From Bacteroidetes bacterium UBA7674 (GTDB taxonomy: Bacteria; Bacteroidota; Bacteroidia; Chitinophagales; Chitinophagaceae), in assembly GCA_002483105.1 (NCBI GenBank), contig DLHG01000004.1, positions 204,581 to 268,580 of the forward strand: a DNA stretch of 64,000 nt, given 5' to 3'. The notes below the pieces were generated by a model. It was not told the DNA's origin. It did no database searches and worked only from the letters and a program-made list of their open reading frames with translations. Positions 35,401 to 42,913 of this stretch are shown here, piece by piece (position 1 is the first letter of the stretch; each line of letters opens with the position of its first letter). A program made the position numbers and the translations under genes.

Positions 35401-35758
35401 CGTAGAAAACCTGTGCATCATCTGCTGAAGCGAAGTAACCATATTTTTCGCCCCATGTGTTCCAGCATTGCGCGAGGCGATGCGCTACTTCTTTTATAGA
35501 TGTTTCCCTGCCCAGGCTGCCGTCCTTTTGGGGAACGCCTGCTTTGCGGAAATATTTTTGGGCCAATATATCTGTAGCTATCTGCGACCAGTGCTTGGGC
35601 ACCTCTACATCTGTCATTTCAAAAACCTTCTCACCGTTGGGGTTCCTAATTACCGAAGTGCGATAGTCGTACTCAAACATATCATACGGACTAACGCCGT
35701 CACGAGTGTAGTGACGCTGAAAAGTCAAGCCTTTGCCTGGAATGTGTTGGGTACTCAT
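32447..35758 (-). CDS. nrdJ: Vitamin B12-dependent (class II) ribonucleotide reductase
   Basis: 1103 residues; reduces ribonucleotides to deoxyribonucleotides using adenosylcobalamin, independent of oxygen. Recognised from PQWFNTGL, the glycyl/thiyl barrel segments RASNPCSEYMFLDNTACNLASLNLRRF, TLGLGYANLGSMLMVSGIPYDS, ATVIAPTGTIGLVMDCDTTGVEPDFALVKFKKL, and a C-terminal zinc-ribbon CRNCGNITMRNGTCYMCPNCGTTTGC that follows a Pro/Ala/Gln linker. The long form with zinc tail is the usual one in Bacteroidota. No other RNR class is in the window, and no cobalamin riboswitch is visible upstream. Confidence 0.96.
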   Translation of the reverse strand: MSTQHIPGKGLTFQRHYTRDGVSPYDMFEYDYRTSVIRNPNGEKVFEMTDVEVPKHWSQIATDILAQKYFRKAGVPQKDGSLGRETSIKEVAHRLAQCWNTWGEKYGYFASADDAQVFYDELVYSILEQSCAPNSPQWFNTGLFNSYGIDGKAQGHYYVDPLTNKLERSKNAYERPQPHACFILSVEDDLVNDGGIMDLWVREARIFKYGSGVGTNYSNLRADGEKLSGGGTSSGLMSFLKIGDRAAGAIKSGGTTRRAAKMVCLDLDHPEIESFIDWKVEEEKKVAALIAAGYSSDYEGEAYKTVSGQNSNNSVRIPNEFFRRLANNEDWEMTARSDGKVMKKMPARALWDKISYAAWRCADPGTQYDTTINEWHTCPEGGRIRASNPCSEYMFLDNTACNLASLNLRRFFNEADNSFDVKGFEYMTRLWTVVLEISVLMAQFPSPEVAQLSYDYRTLGLGYANLGSMLMVSGIPYDSEEARAIAGAITAIMNGVAYKTSAEMAASLGAFPRYEENKKHMLRVMRNHRAAAYDAADAYEGIELKPVGINAKYCPDYLLTAATKAWDDAVQMGEQYGYRNAQATVIAPTGTIGLVMDCDTTGVEPDFALVKFKKLSGGGYFKIINQSIPAALKNLGYTPDQMNAIVKYAKGHATFAGAPYINHQSLSEKGFIADELKKLDAAVESAFEIGFVFNVYNLGEECLSRLGFSPEQYFAPDFNLLDSLGFNEDEIEVANDYVCGTMMIEGAPFLKEEHLAVFDCANKCGRKGQRFIHAHGHIRMMGAVQPFISGAISKTINLPNEATVDEIKDCYQLSWQLALKACALYRDGSKLSQPLSNKSDKKKKEGVAEEEAAPSQIVDLGQLTVDELFEEVNKRVQASPDTQLKRQLSRIVERKQLPAKRHGYTFKAKVGGQPLFVRTGEYDDGTIGEVFLDMAKEGATMRSLMNSFAIAISVGLQYGVPLEEYVDKFTFTRFEPSGVVEHPNIKTATSVLDFMFRLLAYEYLDRSDLVHVPDPGKMLHEEDTQAQELSQVRVTAPQPAQKPKSAPVAPTRVNAGQEQNTADVKKLMGTSADAPACRNCGNITMRNGTCYMCPNCGTTTGCS

Positions 35759-36180
35759 AATAAAGATCCTTTGGGTTAAAAATGTTGAAGTACAGTCCTG
35801 TTGTGAGGTGCTTACTAAAGTATCTAAACTCCCTCTCTTTAACTACAAGAAGTAATCAACCTATTGTGGATAATCGCCAAGAGTTAATCCACACGTGATA
35901 AATGAAATAAATGACGAATTAGTTAATTTTTAATTATTAATAAATCGTTATCAGATTAGTAAAATCAGGGTATAAAGAAGTATAAGTTACGAAAAATATA
36001 GCTCACAGCCAAAACGCTTATCGCCCGAAAAGCCTGTGCAAAAGCCTGTTGAATTCCTGTTCTTAATGTGTGAATATGCGTGCAAAACGTTGCCTTAGGG
36101 GCTATTTTGGGTCAAAAACGGCAGTCATAGATTTTACCATTTATTTCTATTATTTTTACGCCACTAAAAACGAGAATATT
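35759..36180. other. Intergenic region between divergent nrdJ and gcvH
   Basis: About 420 bp, AT-rich, without a supported gene (a short in-frame extension of gcvH from 36070 lacks conserved sequence). It contains an inverted pair of DnaA-box-like 9-mers (35865-35893) and a following AT-rich tract (35900-35990). No canonical NrdR box recognised by eye. Confidence 0.5.
35865..35893. promoter_or_regulatory. Inverted pair of DnaA-box-like sequences upstream of nrdJ
   Basis: TGTGGATAA (35865-35873) is a perfect DnaA box in inverse orientation (TTATCCACA); TAATCCACA (35885-35893) differs by one base and faces it. Together they form an imperfect inverted repeat about 107 bp before the nrdJ ATG. 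Confidence 0.5.
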
Positions 36181-36558
36181 ATGCAATTTCCTGCTGAGCT
36201 GAAATACACAAAAGACCACGAATGGATAAAAATAGACGGTAATGTTGCCACAGTTGGTATCACTGAATTCGCGCAACGCGAGCTGGGCGATATCGTGTTT
36301 GTGGACATCAGCACTAAAGGACAAGCATTGGGTGCCAACGAGATATTTGGTAGTGTAGAAGCTGTAAAGACCGTATCTGACCTGTACTTACCTGTTGCGG
36401 GCACTATCACGGAAGTGAACGCCGGCCTGGAAGGTAATCCTGAAGCGGTAAACACCGACCCATACGGCGACGGATGGATGATAAAAATGACCATTGACAA
36501 TATGGCTGATGTAGACGGCCTGCTGGATGCAGCTGCCTACGGAGAACTGGTAGCATAA
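36181..36558 (+). CDS. gcvH: Glycine cleavage system H protein
   Basis: 125-residue lipoyl-carrier protein that shuttles the aminomethyl group between the P, T and L proteins. Lipoylation motif GSVEAVKTVSDL with Lys63; YTKDHEWI at the N-terminus and NTDPYGDGWMIKM near the C-terminus are diagnostic. Start at ATG 36181 from family length (upstream frame to 36070 is not conserved). Other gcv genes are not adjacent. Followed after 5 bp by the VanZ-like gene. Confidence 0.97.
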   Translation: MQFPAELKYTKDHEWIKIDGNVATVGITEFAQRELGDIVFVDISTKGQALGANEIFGSVEAVKTVSDLYLPVAGTITEVNAGLEGNPEAVNTDPYGDGWMIKMTIDNMADVDGLLDAAAYGELVA

Positions 36559-36563
36559 GTAGC

Positions 36564-36968
36564 ATGCTGAAACAGCTATTTAAACCAGAGTCACCTTATA
36601 AAAAACGAGCAAGGACCCTCACCATCGGGTGGACCTTGCTCATTTTTATTTTATGCTTTATCCCCGGGCAGGAGTTTCCGGAGGTGCATATCCCCATGGC
36701 GGACAAGTGGGTGCACTTTATACTCTTTGCTGTGTTTTCCTTTCTATGGTTGTGCGCCGGACCTACAAAGAAGATACTACCGATATTGGTAGCCTTTGCC
36801 GCTGGGGCTTTGCTGGGTTGGCTGGTAGAAGAGCTGCAAGGTGCACTTGTGAGCCTGGGGCGGAGCAAAAACGTGCAGGATATATATGCCGATATGCTGG
36901 GGAGTGCTATAGGAGTGCTGGTGTTCAGGATCGGGATGTCTTTAACTGCTAAGACTCAAAGCCGTTAA
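36564..36968 (+). CDS. VanZ-like family membrane protein
   Basis: 134 residues with four hydrophobic segments and the VanZ-like signatures FIPGQEFPEVHIPMADKWVHFILFAVFSFLW and GWLVEELQGALVSLGRSKNVQDIYADMLGSAIGVLVF. Family known from teicoplanin resistance clusters but mostly of unknown role; here its linkage to gcvH (5-bp gap) is common in Bacteroidota and says nothing about antibiotic resistance. Confidence 0.85.
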   Translation: MLKQLFKPESPYKKRARTLTIGWTLLIFILCFIPGQEFPEVHIPMADKWVHFILFAVFSFLWLCAGPTKKILPILVAFAAGALLGWLVEELQGALVSLGRSKNVQDIYADMLGSAIGVLVFRIGMSLTAKTQSR

Positions 36969-37040
36969 GGTTTTCCTTTATACTACTCAAATACCCCCTA
37001 GTTTCCTTATTTTTAAATCCTTTAAGAACCATTATACCTG

Positions 37041-38063
37041 ATGATATACAGAAGTAAAGCGCCCTTGCGTATAGGTCTGGCGGGAGGAGGAACAGATGTG
37101 AGCCCCTACTGCGATATATATGGCGGCGCTATCCTTAATGCCACCATATCGCTATATGCTTATGCCTCAATTCAAACACTGGACAAACCAGTCGCTGTAA
37201 TTGAAGCTATGGACCGCAATGAAAAAGTGGAACATGAACTGGCAGAGACATTACCAATAGACGGGAACCTCGACCTGGCAAAAGGAGTGTATAATCATAT
37301 TGTAAAGGTGTATGGTAAAGTGCCTTCGGGTTTTAAGCTGACTACTTCGGTGGATGCACCGGCGGGCTCGGGACTGGGTTCTTCTTCTACGCTGATGGTA
37401 GCAATACTGGGTGCGTTCAGGGAATGGATGCAGTTGCCGCTGAGTGAATATGACATAGCGCATATGGCCTATCAGATAGAGCGTGTGGAACTGAAGATGG
37501 CCGGGGGCAAGCAAGACCAATATGCAGCAACCTTTGGCGGAGTGAACTTCATGGAATTCTACGGTGATGATACCGTAGTGGTGAACCCGCTGCGCATAAA
37601 AGATAAATATCTGTACGAACTCGAGAATAACCTCTTACTGTATTTTACCGCAACCAGCAGATTGTCTTCAACGATAATAGAAGCACAAAGCAAGAACGTA
37701 ACAGATAAGAACGAGAAATCTATAGAGGCGATGCACCAGTTGAAAGAACAGGCGCGGATGATGAAAGACGCTTTGCTGAGAGGCAAGGTAGATGAGATAG
37801 GTTCGATACTGGACTATGGTTTCCGCTTCAAGAAACAAATGGCACAGGGCATCTCCAATACTGCGATGGACGAGCTATATGAAACTGCATTGAAAGCAGG
37901 CGCGACAGGCGGCAAGATAAGCGGCGCAGGTGGTGGTGGCTTTATGATGTTCTATTGCCCCGGTAATAACCATTACAAGGTAAGAGAAGCATTGAGCAGT
38001 TTTGGTGGCGACTTTAATCGTTTCCAGTTTACCGAGCACGGGCTCTCAACATGGACAATTTAG
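37041..38063 (+). CDS. hddA: GHMP kinase, probable D-glycero-alpha-D-manno-heptose 7-phosphate kinase
   Basis: 340 residues starting MIYRSKAPLRIGLAGGGTDVSPYC. GHMP motifs: PAGSGLGSSSTLMVAILGA (phosphate loop) and the C-terminal SGAGGGGFMMFYC. The N-terminal RIGLAGGGTDV form and pairing with a nucleotidyltransferase (38548) indicate the HddA branch that phosphorylates heptose 7-phosphate at C1 for GDP-heptose synthesis. Fucose/other sugar kinases of the same fold are alternatives. The pair would make an activated sugar for the glycosyltransferase downstream (39243). Confidence 0.8.
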   Translation: MIYRSKAPLRIGLAGGGTDVSPYCDIYGGAILNATISLYAYASIQTLDKPVAVIEAMDRNEKVEHELAETLPIDGNLDLAKGVYNHIVKVYGKVPSGFKLTTSVDAPAGSGLGSSSTLMVAILGAFREWMQLPLSEYDIAHMAYQIERVELKMAGGKQDQYAATFGGVNFMEFYGDDTVVVNPLRIKDKYLYELENNLLLYFTATSRLSSTIIEAQSKNVTDKNEKSIEAMHQLKEQARMMKDALLRGKVDEIGSILDYGFRFKKQMAQGISNTAMDELYETALKAGATGGKISGAGGGGFMMFYCPGNNHYKVREALSSFGGDFNRFQFTEHGLSTWTI

Positions 38064-38092
38064 TTGATTAGTTGCCTCGTTGATCGGTTGAT
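38059..38092. repeat. Left copy of a GTTGAT-rich inverted repeat
   Basis: TTTAGTTGATTAGTTGC-type sequence beginning at the stop codon of the kinase gene. It matches the reverse complement of 38515-38548 at 29 of 34 positions by my alignment, so the two bracket the four-helix-bundle gene. Confidence 0.65.
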
Positions 38093-38122
38093 TTGGTCGA
38101 TATGTAAATGTAAATAGGTTTT

Positions 38123-38494
38123 ATGAACAATACTTCGCATCAAAGCTTTACAGAATTGGTAGTGTGGCAACTATCAAGAAAATTCAAGAATGATATTTTT
38201 GAATTAGTGAAAGTTTTTCCAGCAGAAGAAAAATTTCGTTTAACGGACCAACTAATCAGAGCGGCACGTTCTATAGGAGCAAATATTGCCGAAGGCCATG
38301 GAAGATTTACATATAAAGACCAATTGAGTTACTGCATTAATGCGAGAGGGTCACTAAGCGAAACTAATCACCACCTGATCGATGCCTTTGACTGTAAATA
38401 CATAAGTATTGAGCAACTTAGAGAACATCAAAAAAGTATTGAAGAATTAGGAAAAGTTTTAAATGGATATATTTCGTTCTTGAGAAATAGCTAA
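38123..38494 (+). CDS. Four-helix-bundle protein (23S rRNA intervening-sequence / S23 family)
   Basis: 123 residues with the family pattern: SFTELVVWQLSRKFKNDIFELVK near the start, QLIRAARSIGANIAEGHGRF, and SEIN-like SETNHHLIDAFD. Members are encoded in 23S rRNA insertions, as Avd accessory proteins of diversity-generating retroelements, and as stand-alone genes in Bacteroidota; the molecular role of stand-alone copies is unknown. By a rough count its G+C is about one third, against about half in the flanking sugar genes, and it is bracketed by inverted repeats (38059-38092, 38515-38548). It splits an otherwise close kinase-nucleotidyltransferase pair, suggesting a later insertion. Confidence 0.88.
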   Translation: MNNTSHQSFTELVVWQLSRKFKNDIFELVKVFPAEEKFRLTDQLIRAARSIGANIAEGHGRFTYKDQLSYCINARGSLSETNHHLIDAFDCKYISIEQLREHQKSIEELGKVLNGYISFLRNS

Positions 38495-38514
38495 ACGTCA
38501 AAAAAAGAGAACTG

Positions 38515-38548
38515 ATCAACAAATCAACCAAGCAACGAATCAACTAAA
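38515..38548. repeat. Right copy of the GTTGAT-rich inverted repeat
   Basis: CAACAAATCAACCAAGCAAC-type sequence ending at the start codon of the nucleotidyltransferase gene; inverse of the left copy (38059-38092). Confidence 0.65.
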
Positions 38549-39246
38549 TGGAATGTATAGTACTGGCAGGTGGATTAGGTACCAGGTTGAGGGGCGCAAT
38601 CGGCGACTTCCCTAAGTGTATGGCTCCTGTGAATGGAAAGCCTTTCCTGCATTATATATTTACCTACCTGCAACAACAAGGATGTAACCGTGTGATACTC
38701 TCACTGGGCTATAAACACGAGATCATTTTACAATGGCTGAAGGAACACAGCTGGCCTTTCGATATAAGTCATGTGATAGAATATGAACCGCTAGGAACAG
38801 GTGGCGGCATACAACTGGCGATGCGGGAAGCCAAAGAAGATAATGTTGCGGTGCTGAATGGAGATACTATGTTCCGGGCAGACCTGGCTGATATGATCGC
38901 CTTTCAAAAACACATGGGTGCTGATGCCTCACTGGCGTTGAAAGAGATGAAAGACTTTGACAGGTATGGAGTGGTGAAGGTTGATAACAGGTATGTCATC
39001 ATGCAGTTTGAAGAGAAACAACAAAGAGAATCGGGGCTGATAAATGGCGGTGTGTATATCATCAACAGGAAAGCATTCCTTGAGAAAGGATTGCCGGAAA
39101 AATTCTCTTTTGAAAAAGACTACCTGGAAGCCTTTGTGAATGAAGGCAAGTTTTACGGATACAAGAATGACGGTTACTTTATAGACATTGGTATACCACA
39201 GGATTACGAACAGGCACAGGAAGACTTTAAAAGAATATTTGAATGA
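38548..39246 (+). CDS. hddC: Sugar-1-phosphate nucleotidyltransferase, probable HddC-type
   Basis: 232 residues of the NTP_transferase fold: signature VLAGGLGTRLRG, PKCMAPVNGKPFLHYI, VIEYEPLGTGGGIQLA, and NGDTMFRADL with the metal-binding Asp. By partnership with the GHMP kinase it is probably the D-glycero-alpha-D-manno-heptose 1-phosphate guanylyltransferase; other sugar-1-P substrates cannot be excluded. Its stop overlaps the next gene's start (ATGA at 39243-39246). Confidence 0.82.
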   Translation: MECIVLAGGLGTRLRGAIGDFPKCMAPVNGKPFLHYIFTYLQQQGCNRVILSLGYKHEIILQWLKEHSWPFDISHVIEYEPLGTGGGIQLAMREAKEDNVAVLNGDTMFRADLADMIAFQKHMGADASLALKEMKDFDRYGVVKVDNRYVIMQFEEKQQRESGLINGGVYIINRKAFLEKGLPEKFSFEKDYLEAFVNEGKFYGYKNDGYFIDIGIPQDYEQAQEDFKRIFE

Positions 39247-40367
39247 ATATAGCGATCATTGGCCCCGCGCATCCGTTACGTGGTGGAGGTATTTCTACCT
39301 TTAATGAGCGTCTTGCGGAAGTACTGCAAGAGCAAGGACATACTGTTGTTATTTATTCATTCTCGCTGCAATACCCGTCGTTCCTTTTCCCCGGTAAATC
39401 GCAGTTCACTACTGAGCCTGCACCGCAGGGACTGGTGATACACAGCATTATCAATTCCATAAACCCGCTCAACTGGTTGAAGGCCGGGAAAACCATACGT
39501 GATGCAAAACATGACTTAATTATCGTTCGTTACTGGTTGCCTTTTATGGGTCCGTCGCTGGGGACGATACTGCGTAAGGTGAAAAAGAATAAGCATACCC
39601 GTGTACTCTGCATAGCCGACAATGTGATCCCGCACGAGAAAAGGCCGGGTGACAGGGCATTCACCAAATACTTTTTGAAGCCGGTGGATGCGTTCATCAC
39701 CATGAGCAAAGAAGTGCTGGAAGACCTGAAACAATTCACCAACAAGAAAGCGGTATTCAATCCGCACCCGGTGTATGATAACTATGGTGAGGCAATCAGC
39801 AAGGACGAAGCGTGTAAGATACTGGGGCTAAACCCTGCGAATAAATATGTGCTGTTCTTTGGGTTTATCCGTAAGTATAAGGGGCTGGACATCTTGCTGG
39901 AAGCGATGGGTGACCAGCGCGTAAAAGACGCAGGCATTAAACTGATAGTAGCCGGAGAATTCTATGGCGATAAAGACTTTTATCTCGAGCTGATAGACCA
40001 GTATTCATTACACCACGATATACACCTCTTCACGGAATTTATTCCTAACGATGAGGTCCGCCTTTATTTCGGAGCGGCAGACCTGATAGTGCAGCCATAC
40101 CGCACTGCTACACAAAGCGGCATAACACAAGTGGCCTATCATTTTGAGAAGCCGATGGTGGTGACCAATGTAGGCGGGCTTGCCGAAGTAGTTCCTGACG
40201 GAAAGGTGGGCTATGTGACCGACCCTGATGCGGGATCTATAGCTAATGCTATACTCAAATTCTTTGAGCCGGGAGCGATACCCGACCTGCAGCAGAACCT
40301 GCTGGAAGAAAAGAAGAAGTATAGCTGGGAGACGTTTACGCGCAACCTATTTGACGCTATTTCTTAA
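39243..40367 (+). CDS. Glycosyltransferase (GT4-like, GT-B fold)
   Basis: 374 residues: N-terminal acceptor domain opening with PAHPLRGGGISTFNERLAEVL, C-terminal Glycos_transf_1 domain with KYVLFFGFIRKYKGLDILLEA and the donor-site segment QPYRTATQSGITQVAYHFEKPMVVTNVGGLAEVV (ExxE-like region). Cytosolic or membrane-peripheral. Four-base overlap with the nucleotidyltransferase shows coupling, so it likely uses the activated heptose for surface glycan or LPS. Its 3' end overlaps the convergent TPR gene by 21 bp. Confidence 0.88.
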   Translation: MNIAIIGPAHPLRGGGISTFNERLAEVLQEQGHTVVIYSFSLQYPSFLFPGKSQFTTEPAPQGLVIHSIINSINPLNWLKAGKTIRDAKHDLIIVRYWLPFMGPSLGTILRKVKKNKHTRVLCIADNVIPHEKRPGDRAFTKYFLKPVDAFITMSKEVLEDLKQFTNKKAVFNPHPVYDNYGEAISKDEACKILGLNPANKYVLFFGFIRKYKGLDILLEAMGDQRVKDAGIKLIVAGEFYGDKDFYLELIDQYSLHHDIHLFTEFIPNDEVRLYFGAADLIVQPYRTATQSGITQVAYHFEKPMVVTNVGGLAEVVPDGKVGYVTDPDAGSIANAILKFFEPGAIPDLQQNLLEEKKKYSWETFTRNLFDAIS

Positions 40368-41159
40368 GTTGTCGTAAAGGGTTTTATATTCTGTGGTCTT
40401 TGCAGCGTCATTGTTATTATTGTAGTAGACCCAGGCATAGTAATAGAAAGCCATTTTATCGTCTTTGGACAGGCCTTTCAAGTCCAGTTTCTTCTGCAAT
40501 TTCTTTATCATTGGTTTTGCTTCCTTATACCGTCCGCTAATTGCGTACACACGGAATAGCATATTATCTGCTTTAAACGAAGTTAATTCCGGTTCGGAAG
40601 ACTTCTTACTGATGTCGCGGGCCTTTGTAGCATAGCTTATCGCTGAATCGGGGACCCTTTGGCCCTCGTACATTGTGGCAATAGAGAGGTAAAGCGCGGA
40701 TATAGATTTGTAGTCGTTCAGAGCAGAAAAGAATATGATAGCTGTATCCAGCTTTCTACCAATGGTCACCCCATCGTTGAATTTTATGTGCTGTGTGATG
40801 GCATATTTATATGCGTTGGCAATGGACTGTGTATCTGTTGTTTTTCTCCAGTTTACTAATGATTCCCTCATCAACTCCGCTGCCTTAAAATTATCTTTTC
40901 TGTAATCATCGTGTACAAATGCCGCGTTTTGCAGGGAAGCAGCAGCAGCTTTATAATTACCGGCATGAACATACAAGTCGGCAGCCTTACGGAAGTTGGT
41001 GATGGCGCTATCAGGTGTTTTCATGTATGTTTCCATCGCTATCTTTTCCATCTCTTTGGCCATTGCGGTCATTTTCTCGCTATCACCTTGTGCAAAGGAT
41101 GTATCAGTAGCTACAATCGCAAAAAGACAAATAAGAGCACTCTTGATAAAATATTTCAT
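40347..41159 (-). CDS. Secreted tetratricopeptide-like protein
   Basis: 270 residues: signal peptide MKYFIKSALICLFAIVATDTSFAQ, then repeated helix pairs of TPR type (AITNFRKAADLYVHAGNYKAAAASLQNAA; AISYATKARDISKK; RYKEAKPMIKKLQKKL). Ends KTLYDNLRNSVK. Periplasmic or outer-membrane scaffold; function unknown. Downstream of the PAS membrane protein (39-bp gap), convergent and overlapping with the glycosyltransferase 3' end. Confidence 0.75.
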   Translation of the reverse strand: MKYFIKSALICLFAIVATDTSFAQGDSEKMTAMAKEMEKIAMETYMKTPDSAITNFRKAADLYVHAGNYKAAAASLQNAAFVHDDYRKDNFKAAELMRESLVNWRKTTDTQSIANAYKYAITQHIKFNDGVTIGRKLDTAIIFFSALNDYKSISALYLSIATMYEGQRVPDSAISYATKARDISKKSSEPELTSFKADNMLFRVYAISGRYKEAKPMIKKLQKKLDLKGLSKDDKMAFYYYAWVYYNNNNDAAKTTEYKTLYDNLRNSVK

Positions 41160-41198
41160 GGCTATAAATATACTGTGAAAGCATTAAAGTTAGTGATT

Positions 41199-42290
41199 CT
41201 ATGCAGTTATGTCGGCGGCAGTACCGATCCACATGATGATCTGTTCTTCTTCGTTCTTCAGGCAGATGATCTCCACCTGCATATCCCTCCACTGCCCGTC
41301 ATGCCTTTTCCAGCGGAATTTGCCGCTACCTGTCATACCTGTCTCTTTTACTTCCAACCACTTTCTTTTCACCTCAGCTACGTCGTCAGGGTGAACAAAT
41401 GCGGAGAGATCGTTACCATCTACAGAGCCTTTGAAGAATGCGTCCCAGGCTTTATTGTGGTAGTTCACTGCACCTTCGGGTGTGGTGGTCCAGGTAATGA
41501 GGTCTATAACGTCTAGTAATAAGCTGAAGTTCTTTGCATTGGATTCCAGGTCACGGGTGCGTTCGGTAACCCTGTCTTCCAGCAAGGCGGTCAATTCTTC
41601 CAGCGCTTCCTTTTTCTCTTCCAGCTCGCGTTGGGTATGGAGCAGGCTGCGCGTAATATTTTTCAATTGTAGCTTTTCCGTTGTCTGCACATAAGTCTCT
41701 TTTGATATCAGTGAAGCGATATAACCGATGGCCACTATGTACATACAACGTAAAGACAAGTCCACAACCTCAGAGGCAGAGTGTACCTGACTCAACAATA
41801 GCACCAGCGCTACATAGCAAACAACATAGAGCGTAGAAGTAGCCCATACAATACGCCAATTGAAACGGAAAGCCACCACTACAATAGCTACATACCACAT
41901 TATGTAAAACGGTGAATGAAAACCACCCGTAGCGTATAGCCACAATGTAATGAACATCATATCGCTGATGTAGCTGAAATAGCTGGCCAGCATTACCGGG
42001 TAGCGCTCGTATGGCTTAAAGAGGTAGGTAAAACAACTATATACAAAGGAGATACCGAGTATCACATATGCGAGAATGGTGTGGGTCTCTGTCTTTTCAG
42101 GCTCGAAATAGCCCATCTCTGTGAGCAGGAAAAAGAAAATGGCATTAAGCAGAATGATCAAAGCCCTGATACCCCCGGACTCCCGTTCGGCAGCAATTAT
42201 TTTCTCCCGATAAGCCTCCAGCTCCGGCTCAGACTCAATTGGCTTTTCTTCTCTGCCAAAAAAGCTGCTATAATCTTCCTGCTGGCTCAT
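41199..42290 (-). CDS. Membrane PAS-domain protein lacking a kinase domain
   Basis: 363 residues. Cytosolic N-terminal tail, about six transmembrane helices (about 45-200), a coiled coil (about 205-255, TEKLQLKNITRSLLHTQRELEEKKEALEELTALLEDRV), and one PAS/PAC domain (about 265-363) ending MWIGTAADITA. This is the layout of a sensor histidine kinase that stops right after the PAS; no HisKA/HATPase follows, and the next gene begins 39 bp downstream. TATATTTG (42313-42320) lies 22 bases upstream of the ATG. Either a stand-alone signalling adaptor or a truncated kinase. Confidence 0.78.
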   Translation of the reverse strand: MSQQEDYSSFFGREEKPIESEPELEAYREKIIAAERESGGIRALIILLNAIFFFLLTEMGYFEPEKTETHTILAYVILGISFVYSCFTYLFKPYERYPVMLASYFSYISDMMFITLWLYATGGFHSPFYIMWYVAIVVVAFRFNWRIVWATSTLYVVCYVALVLLLSQVHSASEVVDLSLRCMYIVAIGYIASLISKETYVQTTEKLQLKNITRSLLHTQRELEEKKEALEELTALLEDRVTERTRDLESNAKNFSLLLDVIDLITWTTTPEGAVNYHNKAWDAFFKGSVDGNDLSAFVHPDDVAEVKRKWLEVKETGMTGSGKFRWKRHDGQWRDMQVEIICLKNEEEQIIMWIGTAADITA

Positions 42291-42312
42291 TTAATAAGGT
42301 GTGGATTTTTAT

Positions 42313-42320
42313 CAAATATA
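42313..42320 (-). promoter_or_regulatory. -7 promoter element before the PAS protein gene
   Basis: TATATTTG matches TAnnTTTG, 22 bases before the ATG. Confidence 0.45.
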
Positions 42321-42361
42321 ATCACAGGAACTCCCATTTTCTAATACACGCCAAGGTTTTC

Positions 42362-42369
42362 TATTTTTG
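42362..42369 (+). promoter_or_regulatory. -7 promoter element before arfB
   Basis: TATTTTTG ends eight bases before the arfB ATG; implies a very short leader. Confidence 0.5.
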
Positions 42370-42377
42370 CAATTATT

Positions 42378-42770
42378 ATGCGTGATTTTTCATCAGAAGT
42401 ATTTTACAAAACAGCACGGAGCGGAGGCAAAGGCGGGCAGAATGTAAACAAAGTAGAAACAATGGCAGAAGCCAATTGGCTGGTGCCCACCTCTGCCTTT
42501 TTTACAGAGGAGGAAAAGGAGCTGATACTGGTGAAACTCCAGAACCGCATCAATAAGGAAGGTTACCTTATTGTGAAGTCAAGCGAGAGCCGCTCCCAAC
42601 TGGACAACAAGCAAATAGCCCTGAAAAAGATGCTGGAACTGGTGAACAAAAGCATCATTGTACCCAAGAAACGAAAACCCAGCAAGATCCCTAAGGCGGT
42701 AAAAGAAAAACGCCTGGATAATAAACGCAGGGATTCTGAGAAAAAGAAAAACAGGAAGAAGGATTGGTAG
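42378..42770 (+). CDS. arfB: Alternative ribosome-rescue factor ArfB (peptidyl-tRNA hydrolase)
   Basis: 130 residues with the release-factor GGQ loop (TARSGGKGGQNVNKVET) and a basic C-terminal tail (KKRKPSKIPKAVKEKRLDNKRRDSEKKKNRKKDW) that enters the mRNA channel of stalled ribosomes. Length and order match ArfB/YaeJ. It hydrolyses peptidyl-tRNA on non-stop complexes. Monocistronic, with a -7 element eight bases upstream and a repeat-rich region downstream. Confidence 0.93.
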   Translation: MRDFSSEVFYKTARSGGKGGQNVNKVETMAEANWLVPTSAFFTEEEKELILVKLQNRINKEGYLIVKSSESRSQLDNKQIALKKMLELVNKSIIVPKKRKPSKIPKAVKEKRLDNKRRDSEKKKNRKKDW

Positions 42771-42885
42771 GTTAGTTGAAAGGTTGATAGGGCGGTAGTC
42801 TCTATGGAACGTCAATACCACGAGTGGCTTTCCGCTAAAGGCGGAAATAAAAGGTTGCGGGTCAAGCCCGCAATGACACGATTAA
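42771..42885. repeat. REP-like repeat cluster after arfB
   Basis: Starts with GTTAGTTGAAAGGTTGAT, related to the GTTGAT repeats at 38 kb, then TTTCCGC/GCGGAAA (42829-42847) and TTGCGGG/CCCGCAA (42855-42873) hairpins of a commonly dispersed type. No coding potential seen. Confidence 0.55.
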
Positions 42886-42913
42886 TTATGTGGTTGCTGA
42901 GGCTACCACGGGT

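Noticed and set aside
35865..35990. Replication origin at the DnaA-box pair and AT-rich tract
   Set aside because: Only two boxes, no dnaA, dnaN or other origin genes nearby, and the position fits an nrdJ promoter better.
36564..36968. Glycopeptide-resistance gene (VanZ)
   Set aside because: Only the broad VanZ-like family is matched; no van cluster is present and the gcvH linkage points to a housekeeping role.
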